NCBI RefSeq assembly: GCF_910594985.1
Contig: NZ_CAJVCE010000032.1
Location: forward strand, 1-59,421
Direction: 5' to 3'
Origin: Paenibacillus allorhizosphaerae
GTDB taxonomy: Bacteria > Bacillota > Bacilli > Paenibacillales > NBRC-103111
DNA length: 59,421 bases
In this document: positions 16,847 to 26,300 of the stretch, piece after piece
Position numbering within the stretch: the first letter of the stretch is position 1
How the letters are laid out: each line of letters starts with the position of its first letter
Notes under the pieces: model-generated
What the model was told of the DNA's origin: nothing
Seen by the model: only the letters and a program-made list of their open reading frames with translations
The model's database searches: none
Made by a program: the position numbers and the translations under genes

Positions 16847-18838
16847 TCACAGCGCATTACGTACAGACAATATATACTTAGCCTGATCAAGCGGATTGAC
16901 GCCTTGGCGTTTACGCTCCGCGTTGACTTCCGGCGGACATTCCCGATAGTACGCAAACGTTGTAGACAAAATGCCTCTCCCTTTCGTCATCGATCCGAGT
17001 CGAGCCGGAAAATTTAGCGACGTAGCGACTGGGAGCACACCCTCGAGTTCCAACCGACCGCTGCGGATCACCGGCGAATCCAACTCGCCACGCATGACAA
17101 CGAGTTCGGTCATGACTTTGCCACCGAATTCCTCGGGTACAGACAGGCGAAAATACAGAAGTGGCTCGAGCAGTTTAGTACCGGTGTTCGCTAGACCATT
17201 CATAATGCCCATTGGCGTCGCGACGACGAAATCGAGCGGATGCGTATGCCACACATGATGTTCGCCTTCCACAAGCGTAACCTTCAAATCGGTGACCTCC
17301 CAACCGTGCAGCCCTTGCTGAAGTGCCTCGGACACACGCCGCGCGACTTCGTTCTGATAACTTTCAAGTAGGCGTTCCGGCCTCGCTATAGAGCTGTACT
17401 GCAGACCACTCCCCCTTTCCCCGGGCTCGATCCGGAAGCGCAAAATAGCCCAACACGGCTTCGGCATCGTATAAGCAACGAACCCTTCTCCGGTCTTGGT
17501 TGGAGTCTCTTTATAAATGACAGAGGGGCGATCGAATGTGACTTCGAGCCCGAACCTGCTTTTTAGCACCGAAGCGAGCACTTCCATCTGAATCGGTCCC
17601 ATTACCTTCAAATGCAGCTCCCGATCCTCATGTTGCCATTGCACGTCAAGCAGCGGGTCCTCATCGGCCAATTCCCGAAACGCCGCCACCACCTTCGGAT
17701 ATTCGGCCTCGCTACGCCATCGCACCTGCACCGTCAGCAGCGGCACGGCCAGCTTGCGCGCGTCGGGAATTCCGGTAACCGTGCCGATGATATCGCCGAT
17801 ACGCGATCGGCTCAAACCGAAAACAGCTGCTATATCTCCGGCTTGCAGTATTCCAACATCTTCCGACTTACGAATATCAATTTTGCGTATTTGGGTAACC
17901 TTTTCCTGAATATCTTGCGTCACATTATGTACCGTATCGCGGTTGCGAAGCGTGCCGTTGTACAAGCGCACATAAGCGATTCTCCCCATATCCGGGTCAC
18001 GCTCGAGCTTAAAGATGATACCGGCAACCGGTGCTGCCGAGTCACCTAGCGGGCCAGGTAGCCAGCGCAAGATCGCGTCCATAAGCTCAGGGATGCCAAT
18101 CCCCCGATTCGAAGCACCGAACAGCACCGGGAACAGCTCTGAACGGAAAATACCATCCTCAAGCATTGGCAGTAACTCCGCCGTAGTAATATACCCCTTT
18201 TCGATATAACGTCCTAACAACGTTTCGTCCCGTTCAGCCATCGTCTCGACAAGCATTTCGCGGTACAACTCGTCCTCGATTGAAAGATGGTGCGTTTCTT
18301 CTTGAAGCATATTCGCGCTTCCGGCAAAATCCTCTTCAACCCCGATCGGCGCTTGAATCGGTATTGCTCCATAAGTCAGCAGCCGTCGAATACTTTTCAA
18401 TGTGTGCATAGGGTCTGCCCCGACCCTATCTAGTTTATTGACATACAAAATCGTCGGAATGCGTAAATCACGTAGCGCCTGCCAAATCAATTCTGTCTGT
18501 GCCTGAACGCCCTCAACCGCAGAAACGATCAGAATCGCTCCGTCCATCACTCGGAGAGACCGTTCCACTTCTGACAAGAAGTCCACATGCCCAGGTGTAT
18601 CGACAAGATTTACATGGACGCCATTCCGGACGAATCTGGTAACCGCAGCGCGCACCGAGATGCCCCTCTCCCGCTCCACGTCCAACCAATCCGTCTGCGC
18701 TGTGCCGTCATCAACGCTGCCGAGCGTACGAATGCGTCCGCTTTCAAATAAAATTTGCTCGGTCGTCGTCGTTTTGCCAGCATCGACATGAGCGAAGATA
18801 CCCACATTCCGAATTTGGTTCTGCTGTACCTCTTTCAT
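16847..18838 (-). CDS. Ribosomal-protection-type translational GTPase (TetM-like, divergent)
   Basis: A 663-residue EF-G-like protein of the TetM/TetO/TetB(P) group, which removes tetracycline from the ribosomal A site. The G domain has HVDAGKTT (17-24), DTPGH (80-84) and NKLD (134-137); GSVDDGTAQTDWLDVERERGIS is the family switch 1 region. Domain II follows from about 270, with EF-G-like domains III-V to the C-terminus. Length is close to TetM (639). The domain IV loop that reads YSPVST in TetM is not present at the matching place, where HHVWHTHPLDF is found, so resistance activity is uncertain. ATG with GGAGGA upstream. A hairpin in the leader may act as attenuator. Confidence 0.82.
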   Translation of the reverse strand: MKEVQQNQIRNVGIFAHVDAGKTTTTEQILFESGRIRTLGSVDDGTAQTDWLDVERERGISVRAAVTRFVRNGVHVNLVDTPGHVDFLSEVERSLRVMDGAILIVSAVEGVQAQTELIWQALRDLRIPTILYVNKLDRVGADPMHTLKSIRRLLTYGAIPIQAPIGVEEDFAGSANMLQEETHHLSIEDELYREMLVETMAERDETLLGRYIEKGYITTAELLPMLEDGIFRSELFPVLFGASNRGIGIPELMDAILRWLPGPLGDSAAPVAGIIFKLERDPDMGRIAYVRLYNGTLRNRDTVHNVTQDIQEKVTQIRKIDIRKSEDVGILQAGDIAAVFGLSRSRIGDIIGTVTGIPDARKLAVPLLTVQVRWRSEAEYPKVVAAFRELADEDPLLDVQWQHEDRELHLKVMGPIQMEVLASVLKSRFGLEVTFDRPSVIYKETPTKTGEGFVAYTMPKPCWAILRFRIEPGERGSGLQYSSIARPERLLESYQNEVARRVSEALQQGLHGWEVTDLKVTLVEGEHHVWHTHPLDFVVATPMGIMNGLANTGTKLLEPLLYFRLSVPEEFGGKVMTELVVMRGELDSPVIRSGRLELEGVLPVATSLNFPARLGSMTKGRGILSTTFAYYRECPPEVNAERKRQGVNPLDQAKYILSVRNAL

Positions 18839-19176
18839 TATGGCTCTTCCTCCGAATTGTAATAAGTTCAGTTTAGCATAAAACTAACAATTAGGTTGGA
18901 CAATGCCGTAGTCTCCCTTGCACGGAGCGCTGTGCGGATGAGCCTGTGCACATGCAGGCGAACGGCAAAAACCCGACGACCCCGCAAACGATCGGCCATC
19001 GTTTTCGTCGAGTGGGCATGTCACGCACCACGTTTCACACCTAAACGTATTCGATTTTACAACGGATGTTACCTTTCCTTATGAAAGCCCAATACGGAGT
19101 AGGCAAGCATCAATAAATATTCAAAAAGAATAAGTTATATCAGCGCTTATTTGATTTAGATTTGGAGGTTTTGTCG
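18839..19176. other. Leader region between the TetM-like gene and the small aromatic protein gene
   Basis: No coding frame supported. It carries the possible attenuator (18966-19010), stems around GCACGGAGCGCTGTGC and GCCTGTGCACATGCAGGC, and the unmarked promoters of both divergent genes. Confidence 0.45.
18966..19010 (-). promoter_or_regulatory. Terminator-like hairpin in the TetM-like gene leader (possible attenuator)
   Basis: On the minus strand CGACGA (19010-19005) pairs with TCGTCG (18979-18974), enclosing an inner ACGAT-GGCCG-ATCGT hairpin, followed by GGTTTTT. It sits about 130 bases upstream of the GTPase start, in the leader of that gene if its promoter lies further upstream. Nearer the gene are further small stems. 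Attenuation is inference. Confidence 0.4.
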
Positions 19177-19383
19177 ATGCCTTACGCTTACAAGTTTGTT
19201 AATTATCCGGGTCCAATGGCTGTATACACCACTTCCATTCCCGGACATTTTCCCTATTCGGCCTTTTACACCACCCACCCATTAGCAGGAACGCTGATTG
19301 ATTACTTCCCACCAATTACTGCATATGCTCCTCAATTTTGGATGCAACACTCAGGGGGATGGAGAAGCAAGAACGCCTTTTAG
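19177..19383 (+). CDS. Small Pro/aromatic-rich protein of unknown function
   Basis: A 68-residue protein starting at the ATG at 19177, eight bases after GGAGG, which decides against the ATG at 19162. It begins MPYAYKFVNYPGPMAVYTTS and is rich in Tyr, Phe, Pro, Ala and Thr with no Cys and no hydrophobic signal. I do not recognise it. Composition resembles small spore-surface or matrix proteins of bacilli, which is only a guess. Its TAG overlaps the TAA of the convergent YhaM-like gene by three bases. Confidence 0.55.
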   Translation: MPYAYKFVNYPGPMAVYTTSIPGHFPYSAFYTTHPLAGTLIDYFPPITAYAPQFWMQHSGGWRSKNAF

Positions 19384-20348
19384 TATGTATTCTCACGTTT
19401 CATCCGATAGATCGATTTGTTTTCAATAACTCGAATCGGTGACGTCCATGATTCGTTATCTGGCATTGTATCCAGTGCATCTTCCACTGCCTGCAGTTTT
19501 GCATCCAATTGATCGATGTAGTGTAAGGCTACGGCTTCCGGGACTTGCGGTTGAACCGGACTTCCCCATTCTCCTAAATTGTGATGGGACAGAACCAAGT
19601 GTTGAAGAATGACGAGCTTCTCACTGGTTGTGTCCATACCCATTGCTACAGCAGCTTCAATGATCCAGTTAGCCGCCATGGAAATGTGGCCAAGTAATTT
19701 CCCCCTGAAGCTGTAGTCCGTCACGACCCCAAGCTCAGAAATCATTTCTTCAGGCTTGGCAATATCATGCAATATAATACCGGCTTTGATTAAGTCTTGG
19801 TTAAGGAATGGACGCTGCTTCGCTATGAATTCACCGAGTTCGAGCATGCGGCAGATGTGATATGCCAAGCCGGCATAATAAGCATGATGCATCCCTTTCG
19901 CCGCGGGATAATGCATGAGTTTTTCTTCAACTTTTGCTATACAGAACTGAACAATACTCTGAATATCGCCATCCTGGATACTGGATGCCGTCTTCTTGAT
20001 TATGTGAACCAAATCGATCGGCTGTATCGGTGCGGATCTTACGAAATCCGTTAATGAATACCCATCCTCTTCAGTCGCTTTACGAATCCTCATTATTTTC
20101 AGCTGCGGCTTCTCCCGGTACATTTGAACAAGACCGTTTACCTTAACTAGCATCATCGGGAAATATGTTTCTTTGTCGGCCGAAGAAACTTCCCACATCT
20201 TGGCGGGAATTTCTCCACTTGTATCGGCAATTACGAAATCAAAATATTCTTTTGATGGATTGGCGTTTGTTTGCTTTAAATCAGCTTTCTTCAATAAGTA
20301 AAAGCCGGTAATTTCGTCACCATCAGTGAAAGTCCGAATCAATGTCAT
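19380..20348 (-). CDS. yhaM: 3'-5' exoribonuclease YhaM-like (OB fold plus HD domain)
   Basis: A 322-residue cytoplasmic nuclease related to YhaM of Bacillus subtilis. Residues 10-95 form the OB-type nucleic-acid-binding domain (FYLLKKADLKQT, YFDFVIADTSGEIPAKMW). The HD hydrolase domain follows, with HHAYYAGLAYH (154-164), ILHDIAKPEE carrying His194-Asp195, and HLVLSHHNLGEWGSPVQP. Length is typical. It turns over RNA and single-stranded DNA in a metal-dependent way. Stands alone, convergent with the small gene at 19177; the hairpin at 20432 lies upstream. Confidence 0.85.
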   Translation of the reverse strand: MTLIRTFTDGDEITGFYLLKKADLKQTNANPSKEYFDFVIADTSGEIPAKMWEVSSADKETYFPMMLVKVNGLVQMYREKPQLKIMRIRKATEEDGYSLTDFVRSAPIQPIDLVHIIKKTASSIQDGDIQSIVQFCIAKVEEKLMHYPAAKGMHHAYYAGLAYHICRMLELGEFIAKQRPFLNQDLIKAGIILHDIAKPEEMISELGVVTDYSFRGKLLGHISMAANWIIEAAVAMGMDTTSEKLVILQHLVLSHHNLGEWGSPVQPQVPEAVALHYIDQLDAKLQAVEDALDTMPDNESWTSPIRVIENKSIYRMKRENTY

Positions 20349-20420
20349 ATATATTCCTCATTCCCTATCTTCTATCATAAATGACTACTAATTCGACAAT
20401 TACCGACTTTATACCTTTCT

Positions 20421-20460
20421 TCAATAAAACAAATGGAGCCGCACCTGGAGCAGCTCCATT
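20421..20460 (-). terminator. Minus-strand terminator ahead of the YhaM-like gene
   Basis: AATGGAGC (20432-20439) pairs with GCTCCATT (20453-20460); on the minus strand it is followed by TTGTTTTATT. It could stop readthrough from the lanthipeptide operon. Confidence 0.5.
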
Positions 20461-20955
20461 CAAATGTTAGAACGCTTTTCAATATTCCAATCAGCTACTA
20501 TCCCCTGCCTAAATATTAAACATCTCCCACTTTCAAAATAAGATTTAACGAGTTTAGAATGCAATAACATCGGCTGGCATTATATTCTCTCATCATTTCA
20601 GCCAAGGCATCGGAGATCGCCTTGTTTTCCCTTTAAAGCTTGGCATGAAATTGGCAAACTCATAGTTTCCATAATATATGTTATGTAAACTATATATAAA
20701 ACTTGATGGGCAGCAGCTTCTTCGTTCGCACTTAGGCGGACTATTTTTTCTTATTGCCTGATTTCTTTCTCAAGGAGATATCACACGCCTTATGCATGCA
20801 GAATCAACTTTTCGGCCATGATCTTTAGATCCGATACGATATTTGCCCCGATCCGTCTTCTCGCGCAACTTTTAACAATTTACATCAGTTCGTGTCCACA
20901 GTGTTTTGGCGATGTGAAAACATGACAATTAGATCTAATCTTCCACAGCGCTTCA

Positions 20956-21002
20956 ATCGGACAATGTTTATGTCGCGGATGAACGACAAAAACATTGTCC
21001 GA
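20956..21002. repeat. 14-bp perfect inverted repeat, REP-like
   Basis: ATCGGACAATGTTT (20956-20969) and AAACATTGTCCGAT (20989-21002) are perfect complements, and inside them TGTCG/CGACA adds five more pairs around an eight-base loop. There is no T-run on either side. A 14-base piece, CAATGTTTATGTCG, recurs at 29621-29634, so this looks like a dispersed palindromic element. It starts 20 bases after the exporter stop and could cap the lanthipeptide transcript. Confidence 0.6.
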
Positions 21003-21022
21003 TAAAAATACCCATTCCTTCT

Positions 21023-23176
21023 TCATAGACTCTGCGCTCTGACAAGTTCAGAGTATACCCCACCCGTTCTTATCAAGTCATGATGCTTACCTTGCTCGAC
21101 GATTCGGCCACCGTTCATCACAAAGATGCGATCTGCCTCCATAATGGTGCTTAATCTTTGAGCGATTATAATTTTCGTACATTTCAGCTTGGCCAATGCC
21201 TCCTGTACACGGCGCTCGGTCACCGTATCCAATGCACTTGTAGCTTCGTCCAGCATCAGGATGACCGGATCGTTCACAAGTGCCCGCGCCAAGGCGAGTC
21301 TTTGTCTCTGTCCGCCAGATAGAGAGGCGCCATCCTCCCCCAGAATGGTACCGTATTTCATAGGCATGGCCATAATATCTTCATGAATAATAGCGAGTTC
21401 CGCAGCAAGCTTGATCCTCTCCGGTGCAGCTTCCAGGTCGGCAAGGGCCAGATTTTCGCGTATGGAGATACCGAACAAGTAGGGATGCTGGGGAACCACT
21501 CCAATCTGCCCGCGAACCCATTGCAAGTCCAGCTTCAGAAAGTCATGGCCGTCATATATAATTTTTCCGGAGCTGGGCTCATATAGCCCCGCCAGGAGCG
21601 CGGCAAGCGTCGATTTTCCTGATCCGGAGGGACCGACAATCGCAATAAATTCTCCCGGCTCAATCTTGACGGAAACTTCCCTTACGGCAGGCGAAGATAC
21701 CGGTGAGTATTGAAAAGATACACGATCCAGGACAACCTGCCCTTGCAGACGAAGATCGGGAGTATATCGCTTCCCCTCTTGCTCTCGCGGTTTATCCAAT
21801 ATATCGTTAATTCGGTCGAGAAAACCGTAGATTTGCTGCACCTGAACTGCGGTAGAGAGAAGTCCGGATAAGGAAACGAGATAACTGCCCGCCAACGCGC
21901 ATTGTCCCAGCATCGCACCAAGACTTGAGCTCGCGTTCAGAACCTGTATTCCTCCAACAAAAAGGATTAATAACGGAGATCCCACTCTAAGGGCAGTCAA
22001 CAAAGCATCCATGGTTGCGCCAAGCTGATCTTTCCGCAGCCCTGCATGGATCTCTTGCACAAATAAATTCGTCCATTGTCTTGCAGCACGTTGTTCAGCT
22101 CCCGTCGACTTCAACGTCTCCAACCCGGATAACACCTGTACCAAAAATCCTTGCGATTTGGCTTGTGCCTCCAGCCCTTGTGTGTTGAGAACTAAATAAC
22201 GATGGCGAAACAAGAGAAAAATGCATCCCTGCAACAGGCCTAAGCTCACAGCTAATCCGCTAATGAACGGATTGGCAATAAGCAACAGGACGAGATAGAG
22301 ACCTACCGTTACACCGTCAAGCAATCCGGAGAGCACCCCGGTTGTAAGCATATCGCGAATTTTCGTGTTGCTGTTCACTCTGGCCAGGAGATCCCCGGAG
22401 GATCGCGCTTGAATCACCATATAGGGGAGCTGTATGAGGTGAGTAAGGAATTGCACGGTCATTTTATGGTCTACATGCGTTCTTAAATATAACAAAAGAT
22501 GAGACCGTACCAACGATCCTAGGAAATGAAATAATGTCATCGCGATGAGGCCGAGTCCAAAATAATATAAAAGCTGAACATCACCCTGAGGTAAAATCCG
22601 ATCCACCAATGTTCCCGTAAGCAAGGGGAGGCCCATGGATAATATTTGAATCAATATGGATGTGACGAATATTTTCCACAGCATCCCGGGGAATCGGACC
22701 ATTTGCTTGACATGCCGCCATGGAGAAAGGCGGTTTGCTGAAGCTGTAGTTTGGAAATCCGCTCCCGGAGCTAGGATAAGGCCGATTCCCGTGAAGCTTT
22801 GACTAAATTCCCGGTAAGGAATAAGCCTTCGCCCCCATTCTGGATCAACGACCCATACGCCCTTGCGGGAGCAACGCTCGAAGACAATAAAATGCGTGAA
22901 CTTCCAATGTAAGATCGCTCCGGTTTGCAAGTTAGGCAGATGATCTAAATCAAAGGCGGCTCCTTGCCCCTCCAATCCGAACCATCTGGCCGCTTGCAGG
23001 AGAACGTGCGCATCCAAACCGCTCCGCCCTCCCCCTGTCACCTGACGCACTTCATCCAGAGGGACACGCTTGCCGTAATAAGCCAGCACCATGGCTAGAC
23101 AAGCCGCGCCGCAATCGGCTACCTCCATTTGCCGAATCACTTCGATTTTTCGTGATCGGCGGAACAGCTTAGCCAT
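21023..23176 (-). CDS. Lanthipeptide exporter with C39 leader peptidase (LanT-like)
   Basis: A 717-residue bifunctional ABC transporter of the bacteriocin-processing type. Residues 10-140 are a C39 cysteine peptidase: Cys22 in EVADCGAACLAM, His95 in THFIVF and Asp111 in VVDPEWG. A six-helix membrane domain runs to about 440, and the ATPase domain has GPSGSGKST, LSGGQRQRLALARAL and VILMLDEATSAL. Such proteins cut after a double glycine and export the peptide. The ATG at 23176 overlaps the stop of the small membrane gene by eight bases, which supports it over the frame to 23251. Last gene of the lanthipeptide operon; the cognate leader ends in AAGG. Confidence 0.92.
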   Translation of the reverse strand: MAKLFRRSRKIEVIRQMEVADCGAACLAMVLAYYGKRVPLDEVRQVTGGGRSGLDAHVLLQAARWFGLEGQGAAFDLDHLPNLQTGAILHWKFTHFIVFERCSRKGVWVVDPEWGRRLIPYREFSQSFTGIGLILAPGADFQTTASANRLSPWRHVKQMVRFPGMLWKIFVTSILIQILSMGLPLLTGTLVDRILPQGDVQLLYYFGLGLIAMTLFHFLGSLVRSHLLLYLRTHVDHKMTVQFLTHLIQLPYMVIQARSSGDLLARVNSNTKIRDMLTTGVLSGLLDGVTVGLYLVLLLIANPFISGLAVSLGLLQGCIFLLFRHRYLVLNTQGLEAQAKSQGFLVQVLSGLETLKSTGAEQRAARQWTNLFVQEIHAGLRKDQLGATMDALLTALRVGSPLLILFVGGIQVLNASSSLGAMLGQCALAGSYLVSLSGLLSTAVQVQQIYGFLDRINDILDKPREQEGKRYTPDLRLQGQVVLDRVSFQYSPVSSPAVREVSVKIEPGEFIAIVGPSGSGKSTLAALLAGLYEPSSGKIIYDGHDFLKLDLQWVRGQIGVVPQHPYLFGISIRENLALADLEAAPERIKLAAELAIIHEDIMAMPMKYGTILGEDGASLSGGQRQRLALARALVNDPVILMLDEATSALDTVTERRVQEALAKLKCTKIIIAQRLSTIMEADRIFVMNGGRIVEQGKHHDLIRTGGVYSELVRAQSL

Positions 23177-23390
23177 TCGCCCCGCCCCCTGACGTGCCGA
23201 AGAGTCCTTCGATGAGTACGGAGACAAATTGCCGTCCTGCCAGCCCCCCAAGGATACTGCTGCTCAGAAGAAACCAGAAGGCAAACGTAAGCCAAGCAGG
23301 AACAGGACGCAGCCCGGTGAATTGGGTTGTTGCTGGTAATAAACAGTCCAGAGCTTCTCTTCGAAACATATCGGGCTCTTTATTCGTCAT
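23169..23390 (-). CDS. Small membrane protein between LanB and LanT genes
   Basis: A 73-residue protein. The ATG at 23390 follows GAGGTG by seven bases and overlaps the end of the LanB gene by eleven bases; its stop overlaps the exporter start by eight. One membrane segment is clear (residues about 29-47, VPAWLTFAFWFLLSSSILGG) with a Gly-rich tail. No family recognised. Its position and coupling indicate it is made in step with LanB and LanT. It might be a self-protection protein or an anchor for the modification/export complex; the sequence does not decide. Confidence 0.65.
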   Translation of the reverse strand: MTNKEPDMFRREALDCLLPATTQFTGLRPVPAWLTFAFWFLLSSSILGGLAGRQFVSVLIEGLFGTSGGGANG

Positions 23391-26300
23391 GAGTGTCACC
23401 TCTTCGTGTCCGGCCGCTCTCGGCATCATAGAGCCGCGCTAGAAAGTCATATATGATAAGCTCATGGGCCCTTTGCGACGACCGGAGCATTCGGTTCACA
23501 TGCATATGGATATAACTCGCTGCCAGTTGCTCCAGAGTTACGGTAAGACCTCCTGAAATCTCAACCTTCCTCAAGCCATCCACAAGCGGCACAAGTCGTT
23601 CGGATCTTTGTTTAAATACAGAAATCCCTGGAGCCAGTCGATCATGGCCGGATGACGTTGTATGAATATAGGCTTCCAGGCGAGTTCGCTCTCTCCGGAA
23701 CCGCTCACCCAAGCTGCGGCGGAATGCCCCATCGATCCCGAATTCCGTTGCAAACCCGTCCCGGGCTTTTTTTACGATGCCGGATTTGACTTCGGCTGGA
23801 AACCTAAGATCGGACAGTAACCTATCGATCCCGATAAACGAGAGCCGCCATCGATCATCCAATCCGGCATCGCCGTCCAGCGTCTCCAATATGTTGATTA
23901 CCGCTTCGCTATCTATATGAAAGAATCTCTCTGCGAGACTCATACCTTTCTCTCCACCATAACGCTCCCATTCCGGCATATAAGTATCGACCTGGAAACG
24001 CCAAACCGTGCCGTTCTGCAGTTTAGGCGCAATGGCGTCTTTCAATTCCGGGAGAACTTCACCCAAAAGACGTTCGGGGACTCCTTTCACACGAAGCCGA
24101 AGATGCCAGTCGGGATCCCCGTAACGAATATAAAACCATTGTTCCACAGCTCCTGAACGCATCGCATGAGACACGATGCGGCGTACTTCCGTTCGAAGAA
24201 GGGCATCGACTGCAGCGGGACCCGTATAAAACTTGGCATAAAGCCATTCCGACCCAGGTGGATAGGCTCTCTGGATATTCAAGCTCTTTGTACTCGTTAC
24301 GTATGGTTGTTCGCTCGGTATGGATGTCAGGGAGACAGCGTTTTTCTTGGAAGGAATACGTTCGAAGGGTACGATGAACTCATGAACGAACCGCCCCTCC
24401 GGTCCACGAACCACCTGTTCTTCCAGAGAAGGGAATAATTCGGTAAGCCGTACCTCCGAGCGGTTTTTGACCATTTCAACGAAGGTATCGACACTTAATA
24501 CATTATCCAAATCCACAGGCAGCTCACGATCCAACTCCGTAAACAAAAAAATTGGTGGAAGCCCTCTTCCTTTACGCCAATCTTGTACGGCCCAGAACCG
24601 GTCGCCGCCCTTCAATCGGCCAAGTCTGCTCAACTCATCCTGCGGAATGCGCCATATGGCTCGAGATAACACGGTACGCCCGAACACCACTCGAGGCAGA
24701 AACTGCGCAGAGGTTAGCGGTCCCCAATCCCATGCAAGGTAATCGGCGCGCCCGTTCCCCTGTAAGTCGCACAAAAACCGGTATGGTCCGATGCCATGGG
24801 CAAGGAAATTATGGGCTGTCGATAAGCGCGGAATCACACGTTTCCCAAGCGTGGCCGACCATAAAACGACCTCCTGTCCGACAACCGAAACCAGCAAGTC
24901 ATTTAAAGGAATCTGTCGCTCTAGCGGAGCCCCGGATTGCGCCAGAAACGGAATTTCGTAGGCACGAAGCACCGGACGGGCGATCAAATTGCCGACCCGC
25001 CCTTCCGGGAGATGGACGATCTCCGCGAAGACGGCTTCCGGGTGAAGCGCCTCCTCTGAGCGCAAATGCTTTGTAACTTGATGGTGCAAATCACGGTCAG
25101 CATGACAAAATCGGCCTAACAAACGAGCGCCGGACGGACCGGAAACATCATGCATCAGCACTTGGAAGTCGCCCCGGTTTAAAGCCTCCTCCGTTCGGGC
25201 GGCCACCCGAACCATTGCTGCGAAGGTATCCGGCATCGGCAGTGCTCGGCCGGGCGATAAAACCTCAAGGTCATGATCCGTTAAGCGAATCTCCATTGTA
25301 CCGCTTGCAATGGCTTCATTCAGTTTGCGCAATAGCAGAATCTCGCGCTTTCCCCAAGCTGTCTCCTGTTCCACTGATACAGGGAAAGGCAAACCAGCTA
25401 ATAGGGATGATGCATCGATGGACATATCTGTTCCGCCATAACCAATACCCGTCTCATTGTCGAGAACCTCAGTTAATGGTACCTGCCTGCCCTCGTACCG
25501 CTCCAGAAAATCTCTGCGAAACCGGTCCATGTTGGACTGTGTTTTTTTTCGAGCCGTTTGGTGCAAAGCCTGCACGCCTCGTAAGATCTCCTTGGTAACC
25601 TCGTGCCCTAATGCAGCCTCACGCAAGGGTTTGACTAGATCCACTTGAAAAAGCTTGGAAAGCTCTACCGGTGAGGCCAAATGCTCAAGCTTATGACCGA
25701 TGGCTCGATAGCGTTCCATGTTAACGCCGATCCCTTCCCGGTCCAGCTTCTCCAAATCGAGCTTCACTTCGTGCAGCTGTCCTCTTACGTTTTCGGCATA
25801 TTTCGTTTCCTTCAAATGATGCAGCAACTGAACGATGGCTTCACTCCCGGATACGTTCGAAGACAACACAGGAACCAGCAGCTGATTGTCGATTAATTCG
25901 TGCAGAAAGGCTTCTGCTTCCTCCATGGATACATCCGGGTCCTCTGTTATCAGCGCTTGAGCGAGGTCCGTAATGCGAGCGCCGGACTCGGCATTCGATA
26001 CGATTCGATCTAAATACTCCGTTCTTGTGACAGACACTAGATGATGGCTTCGAACTTGATCTTGCTGCTTTGCCTCCACGTATCGAATATGCTCTCCAAT
26101 CCGGTAGAGGCTGGAATTCGCCCGGTATATCAATTCCTTCCGAAGTTGCTCATCTCTTGCGATCGCATCCGTCAATGCGAATATATAGTCCATGTCGAGC
26201 CTTGTATGGCGTCGGTACGAGGTTGAATCCGCAAGACGAATTTCCGTCTTATCGGCGATGGCTCCTACGGATGCTCCGGCAAAGAGACCAAAAGGCGTTG

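Larger units (their letters stand above)
20349..21022. other. Long intergenic region downstream of the lanthipeptide locus
   Basis: Holds a terminator-like hairpin (20432-20460) and a long inverted repeat (20956-21002). Between them, 20540-20660 on the minus strand shows short open frames with plausible protein-like ends in two overlapping frames but no starts, possibly gene debris. No complete gene. Confidence 0.45.

Noticed and set aside
19015..19060. A short leader peptide (RLGVKRGA before a stop) upstream of the TetM-like gene
   Set aside because: The frame has no ATG, GTG or TTG before it and is preceded by a stop, so it is unlikely to be translated.
20540..20660. Protein-like ends on the minus strand in two overlapping frames
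   Set aside because: No start codons with ribosome binding sites and too short to assign; at most gene debris.
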